A stretch of DNA of 10,192 bases. Source: Lachnospiraceae bacterium. GTDB lineage: Bacteria > Bacillota > Clostridia > Oscillospirales > Ruminococcaceae. Each line of letters begins with the position of its first letter. The stretch's first letter is position 1. The notes under the pieces are model-generated. The model had not been told where the DNA came from, did no database searches, and saw only the letters and a program-made list of their open reading frames with translations. The stretch covers positions 1 to 10,192 of the forward strand of contig JAMPFE010000068.1 in the NCBI GenBank assembly GCA_023664705.1. The letters are read 5' to 3'. The translations under genes and the position numbers were made by a program. Positions 1-5,995 of the stretch are shown here, in pieces.

Positions 1-407
1 AGCCCCGCGCTCACGACGCCCACAGACAGCAGTCCGACCGCGAACACTCCCCTCGCCATTAGCCCGACCGCGAAAAAGCCGTCCGCTCTGCCTTTTAGGT
101 TGACGTGCACGAGGGGCTTTCCGCGCACCGTTTTTTTGCTTTTGAACTCGCCGTTCGCGAACCTCGGCTTGTCGATGACGATGACCTTTTGTCCGCTCAC
201 GTCGTAGCTGTCGCCGCCGCGGACGAGCTCGTCGAGCGTTATTCCGAAGAGCTCGCCCATTGCCGCGAGCTTCTCCATTTCGGGGGTCGTCATGCCGAGC
301 TCCCATTTCGAGACGGTCTGGCGCGTCACGTCAAGCCGCTCGCCGAGCTCCTCCTGCGACCAGCCCCTTTGCTTGCGCAGCTCGATCAATTTTTCTGCAA
401 ATGTCAT
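1..407 (-). CDS. XRE-family HTH transcriptional regulator with Gly-rich C-terminal tail (partial, 3' end off window)
   Basis: The visible 135 residues begin with a Cro/C1-type helix-turn-helix (about residues 4-60). Its recognition region is WSQEELGERLDVTRQTVSKWE (W16 to E36), followed by the usual LFGITLDELVRGG end of the domain. After a linker comes a repetitive hydrophobic Gly/Ala/Val tail (about 110-135) with GLMARGVFAVGLLSVG-like repeats. I recognise this tail from many Clostridia HTH proteins, where its role is unclear; it may be a membrane-associated or beta-stacked sensor. The start is ATG at 407, with GGAGGTGG at 414-421. The stop codon of the upstream gene overlaps this start (ATGA), so the two are probably translationally coupled. 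The likely role is a local DNA-binding repressor or activator that may autoregulate through the palindrome at 750-768. The protein continues past position 1, so its full length is unknown. Confidence 0.9.
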   Translation of the reverse strand, partial: MTFAEKLIELRKQRGWSQEELGERLDVTRQTVSKWELGMTTPEMEKLAAMGELFGITLDELVRGGDSYDVSGQKVIVIDKPRFANGEFKSKKTVRGKPLVHVNLKGRADGFFAVGLMARGVFAVGLLSVGVVSAG

Positions 408-682
408 TTTTTTCCACCTCCAAAGAAATCAATAAAGGAGAGCCGCGGTCTGCCGTCGGCGTACAGCACGGCGACCTCGCTGCCGACCTCGGGCGGTATC
501 AGCCGCCACGGCAGGTACGCCTTTGCCGTGTAATCCTTTCCGTTCACAGCGTATTTTACCCTGACGCCGTGCGGAAACGCCGCGCCGTCCGTCGGGCTTA
601 CCCGCACGGCCTTCAGTTTTACTTTTATCCACCAAAGCTTTTTCACCTCGGCGACCGTTCCCGTTGTCGTGTGCAATTTCAC
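404..682 (-). CDS. small DUF3592-like beta-rich protein, 92 aa
   Basis: A 92-residue protein with no signal peptide or membrane segment. I chose the GTG start at 682 because GGAGGCGG (687-694) sits just upstream. The upstream ATG at 760 would place the -10 and -35 promoter hexamers inside the coding sequence. The pattern is an N-terminal strand region (TTTGTVAEVKKLWWIKVKLK), then DGAAFPHGVRVKYAVNGKDY (about 46-65), then PPEVGSEVAVLYADGRP. This matches small proteins found next to Clostridia HTH regulators and resembles the DUF3592-type fold (VkYtVnGkeY followed by vGd.v.VlYd). The function is unknown. The gene is first in a two-gene operon; its TGA stop overlaps the ATG of the HTH gene, so it may be a partner or modulator of that regulator. 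Gene reality is well supported; the family assignment is moderate and from memory. Confidence 0.8.
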   Translation of the reverse strand: MKLHTTTGTVAEVKKLWWIKVKLKAVRVSPTDGAAFPHGVRVKYAVNGKDYTAKAYLPWRLIPPEVGSEVAVLYADGRPRLSFIDFFGGGKK

Positions 683-706
683 AATACCGCCTCCTTTTGT
701 AATTTT

Positions 707-735
707 ATTATACGGCATTGACCGAAAAAAGTCTA
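707..735 (-). promoter_or_regulatory. sigma-A-type promoter of the DUF3592-like/HTH operon
   Basis: Read on the minus strand, TAGACT (730-735, four of six matches to TTGACA) is followed by a 17-bp spacer and a perfect TATAAT (707-712). Transcription would begin near 700, giving an untranslated leader of about 18 nt before the GTG start at 682. The stretch between the operon and the next gene (683-827) contains no gene. Confidence 0.75.
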
Positions 736-749
736 CCAACGGGAGCTTG

Positions 750-768
750 AAGTTTGTCAACCAAACTT
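750..768. promoter_or_regulatory. 19-bp perfect palindrome, candidate operator
   Basis: AAGTTTG (750-756) and CAAACTT (762-768) are perfect inverted 7-mers separated by 5 nt. They lie about 15 bp upstream of the -35 of the HTH operon promoter. The size and symmetry suit a dimeric HTH protein. The minus strand of the palindrome also contains a consensus TTGACA (755-760), but no good -10 lies at the right distance. Binding by the HTH protein encoded at 1-407 is an inference. Confidence 0.5.
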
Positions 769-827
769 AACATCGGCATAACGAAGCCGTTTGCGGGGGC
801 TTTTTCGGCGCGCCGTCATCATGTTTT

Positions 828-2012
828 TTACTTCCGCGCCCCCTTTGCGCTGCGGACATTTTTGATATCGTCTTCCTCGTCCTTGACCGCGATCTCCGAC
901 TCAAAAAAGTGGTTTCGGAAAAACTCGTCCGCGCCCTTGGGCAGACCGCGGGCGGTCATTGACATGGCATAGCTGTCAAGATAATCCTCGGATTTCAGCA
1001 GGTCAAACGCCTCCTTTACGCTTTGGCATTTCTCCGCAAAGAAATTGAGACTGAGGGCGCAATCGTCGTCATAGAATATTTCATTGCTGTCGACTCTGAT
1101 GAAATCACTGAACGAAAGCACGCAAACAAAGACGCTGTCGGAATTTTCAACGTTGGCAAGATCGGGCGGGAGTATCTTTTTTCCGACCAGATAGACCCCG
1201 GCTCCCGTAAATTTATCGAAATAAAGCGGAACCAGAGCGTCCGAACGCTCATCGTCGCCGCGCATTATCTCGTACAGCTCCGCGCACCTCACGATATGCG
1301 CGTTCAAATCGAAGGACGATTCGGCGGAGGACGGCGCGGCGCTGCCGAAAAAACCGTCCAAGCCTTTTTTTCTTCGGTATTTATCAAATTCAAACAGCAT
1401 ACCGACTTCATCGGTATGCTTTCCGAGCTGCGTGCCCGTGCTTTTCGACTCGCGGCGCCAAATGTCGATGCGGTTTTCCGCGGCGGTCCTAAGGAGTCTG
1501 TCCGCAAGCTGCTCGTACGCCTGCTCGGGGAAATCGTCGAAAAGCTTTTTTCGCCGCTCCGAGCCCGTTTTGGATCTGCCGTTTACGTTTAAAAATATCT
1601 TCTTGTACTCCCCGGGGGTTATGACGCCGCGGTCGAAAGCCTTTCGCGCCGCGCACAGGGCGGTGTAGGTGTACTTTCTTTTCTTGTCGAACTCCGCGGC
1701 GTATTCCAGAAGCTTTTCCCTGTCATGCGAAAGCGGTACGGCGTCAAGCTCCGACTTTTCCCGAATGTAATTGTACAAAAAGCTTTCCCGAACGGAGCTG
1801 TCGTTCGGTATGCCCTTTTTTTGGTACTGTATGCCCGGAGAATCGACGCGTTTTGCTTTGCTTTCGGACGCCTTTTTCGCGGCTTGCGCTTTTTTGGTTT
1901 CGGTGTAGGAATAGTCTTCGGGGAGCGTTTCTCTTTTGACCGCGTCCGCCTTATCGGTGTAGTCCTCGCTTATCAGATCGTGAAGCTCGCCGGCGCTCGA
2001 GGGGATGATCAT
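828..2012 (-). CDS. hypothetical protein, 394 aa, third unknown gene of the VirD4-like module
   Basis: I do not recognise this protein. It has no signal peptide and no membrane segment, so it is probably cytoplasmic. The N-terminal 60 residues are charged and low in complexity (an AQAAKKASESKAKR stretch suggests a flexible or coiled region). Residues about 75-215 are rich in Lys, Arg and aromatics and look helical (EFDKKRKYTYTALCAARKAF, then GVITPGEYKKIFLNVNG). The C-terminal part (about 225-375) is more globular, with beta-like stretches such as GAGVYLVGKKILPP and SVFVCVLSFSDFIRV. The start is ATG at 2012, with AGGAGG at 2021-2026 inside the end of the upstream gene. The upstream TGA overlaps this ATG (ATGA), so it is coupled to the 405-residue gene. 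No intrinsic terminator with a T-run follows the stop on this strand. Confidence 0.8.
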   Translation of the reverse strand: MIIPSSAGELHDLISEDYTDKADAVKRETLPEDYSYTETKKAQAAKKASESKAKRVDSPGIQYQKKGIPNDSSVRESFLYNYIREKSELDAVPLSHDREKLLEYAAEFDKKRKYTYTALCAARKAFDRGVITPGEYKKIFLNVNGRSKTGSERRKKLFDDFPEQAYEQLADRLLRTAAENRIDIWRRESKSTGTQLGKHTDEVGMLFEFDKYRRKKGLDGFFGSAAPSSAESSFDLNAHIVRCAELYEIMRGDDERSDALVPLYFDKFTGAGVYLVGKKILPPDLANVENSDSVFVCVLSFSDFIRVDSNEIFYDDDCALSLNFFAEKCQSVKEAFDLLKSEDYLDSYAMSMTARGLPKGADEFFRNHFFESEIAVKDEEDDIKNVRSAKGARK

Positions 2013-3226
2013 TTGCCGCGCCTCCTCTCAACATCGCGCGCGACGCGTTTTTGGGTCTGCTTTACGTAGTAGCTCAGCACCGCGTAATCATCACCGAAGG
2101 AAAACGGCGAGATGCCGCGCTCGTACAAAAACGTGTCGACCATATTCTCGACGTCGCTTACGAACAGTCCGCGGTTGGGGCTGTCGAGAAACAGCTTCAT
2201 GAACCTGTAAAAGTGCGCGCAGAGAGCCTGTTTATCCGCGAGGATATTGTATTCCCATGTCGACTTGATATACGGCAGCTCTTCAATGTTGAACTTTTCG
2301 TTAAGATGGTTTACTATCTCATGGGTTGGTATGTTTTTCAGTATCCTGTTATCGGAGTAGGTCTCGTCCTCCGAGAGCTCCGAGAGACCTTCTTCGATAA
2401 ATTCGGCGGTCTGTTCGCGCTCGTGCTCTTCCGCGAGAGCGTCCGCATCGTAATCGTAATAATCGAACCAAAAATCCTCGTAAGCGCCGTCCTCGTCGTA
2501 CTCGGGCTCGTTGTACTCGGGCTCGTCCTCCTCATCACCGTTAAATACGGGCTGCGGGTCCTCCCTCGGAGGAGGGGCTATCGGCGCTTCGAGGGGCTCC
2601 GTGATCTCGGTGCCGTTTTCGTAGTTATCGCGGAGCAGCTCCAAGGTCCTTTCGGGGAGGTGGTTTATAAACGTGTAATAATTTATCTGATAGAGAGAGA
2701 ATTTCATCTCGCGGAAAAAATCGGGATCATAGACGAGATCGGTGTCCCCGACGTAACCGATTTTTTTGCCGAGAGACGAATCCCTGCCCTCGCGGTATCT
2801 GCGGTAGCAGTCGATCAGATATTCGTTAAAGTCCGCAAATCTGTTTGTATACGCGCTTGCGGCGCGGCGTGCTATGTCGTCGAAGGTCTTGGGGAGAGAC
2901 CACATAATAACGTCGCTGTTGCGTATGGAACGTCTGAGCACGAGGCTCATTACCGCGCAGTAGAGGAAGCTCTCGTACATTTTCAGATCGTCCTCGCTGA
3001 GCGAACGGGTCTTGTCGAACGCGGCGTCGTGCTTTAACGCCTCGAGCATTCCGCTTATGAATTTATCGAGCTTATCCTTGTCGGTCTTGCCGTTCTCGTC
3101 CGTGATGAACGGCAGGAAGCTCTCCGACCTGCCCGTGATAAGCCGCTCGATGCCGCGAAGCTTATCCTTTATCAAATAACGCCTGAAATACATTTTTTCC
3201 CTTTGTTCGGCTGTGATATTGTTCAT
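2009..3226 (-). CDS. hypothetical protein, 405 aa, with long acidic Tyr-rich central segment
   Basis: I do not recognise this protein. Residues 1-205 look helical and globular, with many Arg/Lys/aromatic residues and no membrane helix (FLYCAVMSLVLRRS around 87-100 is only a short hydrophobic patch). Residues about 208-291 are strongly acidic and Tyr/Phe-rich, including EDEPEYNEPEYDEDGAYED followed by FWFDYYDYDAD, and include a duplicated EPEY(N/D) unit. Residues about 295-405 form a second helical domain ending in a basic tail (KRVARDVERRRGK). The ATG at 3226 has AAAGGAG at 3234-3240. A consensus promoter and a structured leader lie upstream, and the gene is coupled to the 394-residue gene by an ATGA overlap. 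Its position downstream of a VirD4-like ATPase suggests a mobile-element or secretion-linked role, which is inference only. Confidence 0.82.
   Translation of the reverse strand: MNNITAEQREKMYFRRYLIKDKLRGIERLITGRSESFLPFITDENGKTDKDKLDKFISGMLEALKHDAAFDKTRSLSEDDLKMYESFLYCAVMSLVLRRSIRNSDVIMWSLPKTFDDIARRAASAYTNRFADFNEYLIDCYRRYREGRDSSLGKKIGYVGDTDLVYDPDFFREMKFSLYQINYYTFINHLPERTLELLRDNYENGTEITEPLEAPIAPPPREDPQPVFNGDEEDEPEYNEPEYDEDGAYEDFWFDYYDYDADALAEEHEREQTAEFIEEGLSELSEDETYSDNRILKNIPTHEIVNHLNEKFNIEELPYIKSTWEYNILADKQALCAHFYRFMKLFLDSPNRGLFVSDVENMVDTFLYERGISPFSFGDDYAVLSYYVKQTQKRVARDVERRRGK
2498..2527. repeat. 15-bp tandem duplication inside the 405-aa gene
   Basis: Two adjacent 15-nt copies (2498-2512 and 2513-2527) are identical except for the last base. 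In frame they encode the duplicated EPEYN/EPEYD unit of the acidic segment. The unit is a multiple of three, so the reading frame is kept. It looks like replication slippage in a low-complexity coding region. Confidence 0.8.
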
Positions 3227-3241
3227 AAAAATTCTCCTTTC

Positions 3242-3298
3242 GGATATATTTGCCCGCGCGGGCGCCGCTTTGCGCGGTTCGCCCGAACGGACGTATCC
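3242..3298 (-). promoter_or_regulatory. structured 5' leader of the 405-aa/394-aa gene pair
   Basis: The predicted transcript starts near 3298 and its first about 57 nt contain several perfect inverted repeats. GTTCG/CGAAC is at 3277-3288 (2-nt loop). CCGC/GCGG is at 3265-3277 (5-nt loop). The 12-bp self-palindrome GCCCGCGCGGGC is at 3252-3263. The outer pair GGATA/TATCC (3294-3298 with 3242-3246) could close the whole element. It ends one base before the AAAGGAG ribosome binding site (3234-3240). The first two hairpins share one base, so they compete slightly. No known riboswitch class is recognised. The structure is seen by eye only and has not been folded. Confidence 0.45.
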
Positions 3299-3304
3299 AC
3301 TGTA

Positions 3305-3333
3305 ATTATACCGTATTTTTCACGGAATGTCAA
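3305..3333 (-). promoter_or_regulatory. consensus sigma-A promoter for the 405-aa/394-aa gene pair
   Basis: On the minus strand, a perfect TTGACA (3328-3333) is followed by a spacer of exactly 17 bp (3311-3327) and a perfect TATAAT (3305-3310). The -35 overlaps the TGA stop codon of the 385-residue gene (3330-3332). The expected start of transcription is around 3298. The spacer carries an imperfect inverted repeat, TTCCGT...ACGGTA, which could be an operator. A promoter this close to consensus should be strong unless it is repressed. Confidence 0.88.
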
Positions 3334-4487
3334 TCGTTATTCGCGAAGTGATATTTATCAAGCTCGACAAACGGCTCTACGATAAGGCGGTAGAGCTCGG
3401 ATACCACCTTGTCGATCTCTTCAAACGCCTCCGAAATGTGCTCCTCGGTGACATATCGGTCGACGAGCTTTCGGAACGCGGGGGACATATCCTCCTCGTC
3501 CGCCTTGGCTTTCAGAGCCGCGGGCGAAAAATCCTCGACGAGCAGGAACTGCCTATGACCGAGGGGCGTTTTTTCCGCCTGTTCGAGGTAATATCCGAAG
3601 GGATCATGCTCCATTTGATATTGGTCCATTTGAATATCGTAAGTATCCTCGAAATATGCCCGATAGTCCTCATCGTCATCGTCTACGCACAGCGCGGCAG
3701 AGAGCTCTTCGGCAGCGGGCACCTCGTCGAGGGCTTCCTCGCTGACGCAGACCTCGCCGACGGCGGAGCTTTCCGCGGTTGCAGCTGCATTGTCCTCGTC
3801 GTCGCAGGAGTAGTAATAATCGTCATCGTCGGGCGGGTCGAAAAAGCCCATGGCGTCCGCGCGGATATCCTGCTCCTCTATCGTATAAACGGCGGAGTGA
3901 TAGCAGCTTATGACGTGGTCGGCTCTGCCGAGCTCGCTGCGGGGATCACTGTATTTATCCGAGATATAGCGCACGGCGGAGCATAGCGGCATCCCGAGCA
4001 GCTCTTCGGGGAAACCGTCCTTCAGCTCGCGGTACTTCCGAACGCGCGCCGCGTCGACGCTGCCGTCCTCGGCGACGCTTATGCCGATAAGCGCGTCGAG
4101 GTATTCGCCTAACCTCATTCTCGTATTATAGTAGATAGGGGGCGCGGCGTTCTGAAAATTCACGGGGACCTCCGTCAGATCAAAGGTCAAGGCAAGTATC
4201 TTGTCGGCGGTGGAGTTGCCGAATTTACTCTCATAGGGGCTTTTGTCGGGACGGGACAGGCTCTTTTCGACCTCGTCCGCGACCGTGGCGCAGAACTCGG
4301 CGTATGTCGGCGCGTCCCACGACGAGGGCGCGATATTGTTTTTAACCTTGTCCGCCCACATTTCCGTGATCTCGGTCTCGGCCATGGACTTTACTCTGAG
4401 CGCCGCGTCCTCGGGAGAATACGCCGCGGATCTTTTCATGCGCTCGATGCGCTCGCTGACGGTCATAAGGTTTTCGTTTTCTTTCAT
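3330..4487 (-). CDS. hypothetical protein, 385 aa, with Asp/Glu/Tyr-rich central segment
   Basis: I do not recognise this protein. I chose the ATG at 4487 because AAAGGAA (4497-4503) lies correctly upstream of it; the earlier in-frame ATG at 4505 has no ribosome binding site and adds only six residues. Residues 1-215 look helical and soluble. Residues about 217-285 are very acidic with clustered Asp and Tyr (DPPDDDDYYYSCDDEDN, later CVDDDDEDYRAYFEDTYD). Residues about 290-385 form an amphipathic helical C-terminal region (SEAFEEIDKVVSELYRLIVE). There is no signal peptide or membrane helix. The gene follows the VirD4-like ATPase after 89 nt with no terminator, so it is probably co-transcribed with it. 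Its layout (helical N-part, acidic middle, helical C-part) resembles that of the 405-residue neighbour, but I could not align the two convincingly. Confidence 0.82.
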   Translation of the reverse strand: MKENENLMTVSERIERMKRSAAYSPEDAALRVKSMAETEITEMWADKVKNNIAPSSWDAPTYAEFCATVADEVEKSLSRPDKSPYESKFGNSTADKILALTFDLTEVPVNFQNAAPPIYYNTRMRLGEYLDALIGISVAEDGSVDAARVRKYRELKDGFPEELLGMPLCSAVRYISDKYSDPRSELGRADHVISCYHSAVYTIEEQDIRADAMGFFDPPDDDDYYYSCDDEDNAAATAESSAVGEVCVSEEALDEVPAAEELSAALCVDDDDEDYRAYFEDTYDIQMDQYQMEHDPFGYYLEQAEKTPLGHRQFLLVEDFSPAALKAKADEEDMSPAFRKLVDRYVTEEHISEAFEEIDKVVSELYRLIVEPFVELDKYHFANND

Positions 4488-4522
4488 AATAGTTCTTCCT
4501 TTCATAGGTAATATTTCCGCGG

Positions 4523-4541
4523 CCGCCGAACCGTTCGGCGG
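4523..4541. other. GC-rich hairpin between the VirD4-like gene and the 385-aa gene
   Basis: Perfect 8-bp arms CCGCCGAA (4523-4530) and TTCGGCGG (4534-4541) enclose a 3-nt loop. No T-run follows on either strand, so it is not a standard intrinsic terminator. It could stabilise or process the mRNA between the two genes. Confidence 0.5.
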
Positions 4542-4576
4542 TCGGTATGGTTTAACGGTGTGTTTTGAGAACGGGG

Positions 4577-5857
4577 TTACCGTTCCCCGAGAAGCTCGGC
4601 GTAGACTGCGTCTGCGTCGAGGTCGTACTTTTCGACCTTGCGGGGGGCGGAACCCCTCTCGAAGAGGAACGCCGCGTCGAGCGGGAGATTAAGAACGGTC
4701 GAGACGGGGCAGTTGAATTTTTCGGAGAAGTAGCTCGCGGTGTCGACGTCCGTACCGCCGAGGTACAGGCAGTGGTCGCAGTTGTTGATTATGGTATTCG
4801 CCTTGTCCTTGCCGTAGAGGCTTCGGAGCTGCGAGAGGCTCTGCACGATAAGGCTGACGCTTATCCCGCGCGATCTGATGACCGAGATGATATTATCGAA
4901 GTCGGGGATAACGGTATTTGTGCTGAAGTCATCGAGCAGAAATCTCACGGGTATCGGCAGTCGGCTTTCGGGACAACTGTCCGCCGCCAGCATCAGGAAC
5001 TGCAGAGCCTGCGTGTAGAAGATATTGACGAGCGCGTCCTGGCTGCGGTCGCTGTCGCTTATGTTAAGAAACAGCGCGGTTTTGCCCTCCAGAAACGAGT
5101 TCATATCCAGCTGCTCGTCCATAGTGAACATATATTCGGTGGAGGAGTAGCTGATAACATCCAGGTGCTGCGCGAGTATGCCCTTTATGCTGGCGTGCAT
5201 TTTCTCGGCTACGGCATTTTGTCCTATCACTCGGTACTTTTTGGCGAACGTGCTGTCGGGGAAGCGTTTTATTTCCTCGTCCATTACCCGATCAAAATCT
5301 CTCGTTTCCATATCGCAAAGCATTTCATAGACTGCTGTCAGGCTGCGCTTTTTCTTGGGGTAATTCTTGAGAACGTACATAATAAACGCTTCAAGGTACA
5401 TCTGAGCCGCTCGGTCCCAGAACGGGTCCTTTTCGCTCTGAACGGGACATATGTTCAACGCTATTTTTTTGACGTCCTGCTCGTTATACTTGTTGCCCTG
5501 CTCTATGAGCTTTTTATTGGACGTCTTTCGGATGTAGTCGAGCGGATTGTAGCCGCAGGGCGTTCGCTCGATGTCCTTGAAGTCGATGCATTGTACCTTG
5601 TAGCCCCGCGCCCTCAGATAATCGCCGTATCGGGGGAAAAGGCTGCCCTTGGTGTCGGCTACGATCATGCTTTCGTCGGAATGCAGTATGTTCGGGGTGA
5701 TGTAGCCGCGGGTCTTGCCCGCCCCCGACGGACCGACGATAATGTCGTTGTTGTTAAGGCGGGTAAGGCGTGTGTCGTTGTTCACTAAAACGTTCTTTGC
5801 AAGAACGCGCGCGGAAATCTCCGCATTGCCGTTTTTCGTTTCGGGTTTGATTTTCAT
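4577..5857 (-). CDS. VirD4/TraG-type type IV coupling ATPase, short form without membrane segments
   Basis: This 426-residue protein belongs to the TraG/VirD4 family of coupling ATPases, which bring DNA or protein substrates to a type IV secretion channel. Walker A is GPSGAGKT (42-49). IVADTKGSLF (65-74) is the family's D-x-KG motif. DPFWDRAAQMYLEA (144-157) matches the conserved PFW region. Walker B is RFLLDDF (305-311), with Asp-Asp where many relatives have Asp-Glu. SRGISVSLIVQSLSQL (329-344) holds the conserved glutamine of the sensor region. I chose the ATG at 5857 because AAGGAGG (5866-5872) lies just upstream; the in-frame start at 5896 lacks one. Classical VirD4/TraG proteins are usually 550-700 residues with N-terminal transmembrane helices. 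None is visible here, so it may be cytosolic or need a membrane partner. Family membership is secure; a conjugative role is inferred. Confidence 0.93.
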   Translation of the reverse strand: MKIKPETKNGNAEISARVLAKNVLVNNDTRLTRLNNNDIIVGPSGAGKTRGYITPNILHSDESMIVADTKGSLFPRYGDYLRARGYKVQCIDFKDIERTPCGYNPLDYIRKTSNKKLIEQGNKYNEQDVKKIALNICPVQSEKDPFWDRAAQMYLEAFIMYVLKNYPKKKRSLTAVYEMLCDMETRDFDRVMDEEIKRFPDSTFAKKYRVIGQNAVAEKMHASIKGILAQHLDVISYSSTEYMFTMDEQLDMNSFLEGKTALFLNISDSDRSQDALVNIFYTQALQFLMLAADSCPESRLPIPVRFLLDDFSTNTVIPDFDNIISVIRSRGISVSLIVQSLSQLRSLYGKDKANTIINNCDHCLYLGGTDVDTASYFSEKFNCPVSTVLNLPLDAAFLFERGSAPRKVEKYDLDADAVYAELLGER

Positions 5858-5940
5858 AGTTTTTTCCTCCTTAAGCAAAAGCTGTCTTGGTATCAATGTG
5901 ACGGAGCTTTGATATGAGCTCCTATAAACAGTTTAAGGGT
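5858..5940 (-). promoter_or_regulatory. leader region of the VirD4-like gene with a 6-bp inverted repeat
   Basis: This short region should hold the promoter of the VirD4-like gene, because the upstream operon ends in a strong terminator at 5941-5977. I see no convincing -35/-10 pair. It contains a perfect inverted repeat GGAGCT (5903-5908) / AGCTCC (5917-5922) with an 8-nt spacer, which could be an operator or a hairpin in the leader, and the ribosome binding site AAGGAGG at 5866-5872. Confidence 0.35.
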
Positions 5941-5977
5941 AAAAAAATCCATTCCGTGAAATTCACGGAATGGATTT
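5941..5977 (-). terminator. intrinsic terminator of the ECF transporter operon
   Basis: A perfect inverted repeat spans 5945-5977, with 16-bp arms around a single central base (5961). On the minus strand it is followed directly by seven T residues (5947-5941, the last few pairing with the 5' arm). It lies 18 nt after the stop codon of the ATPase/S-component fusion gene. On the plus strand only a weak T-rich tail follows, so it acts mainly in the minus direction. Confidence 0.9.
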
Positions 5978-5995
5978 GCTTTAATTCAGGTGACT

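Noticed and set aside
784..806. Possible terminator on the plus strand (AAGCC ... GGCTT followed by T residues)
   Set aside because: The stem is only about 5 bp with a 9-nt loop, and no plus-strand gene lies upstream to terminate. In the minus direction no T-run follows.
2051..3037. Plus-strand open frame of 328 codons opposite the 405-aa gene
   Set aside because: The minus-strand gene has a promoter, a ribosome binding site and coupling to its neighbour; the opposite frame has low-complexity Val/Leu/Arg content and no start signal.
4565..5788. Plus-strand open frame of 407 codons opposite the VirD4-like gene
   Set aside because: The minus strand encodes unambiguous TraG/VirD4 motifs with a good ribosome binding site; the plus frame has no domain and no supporting start signal.
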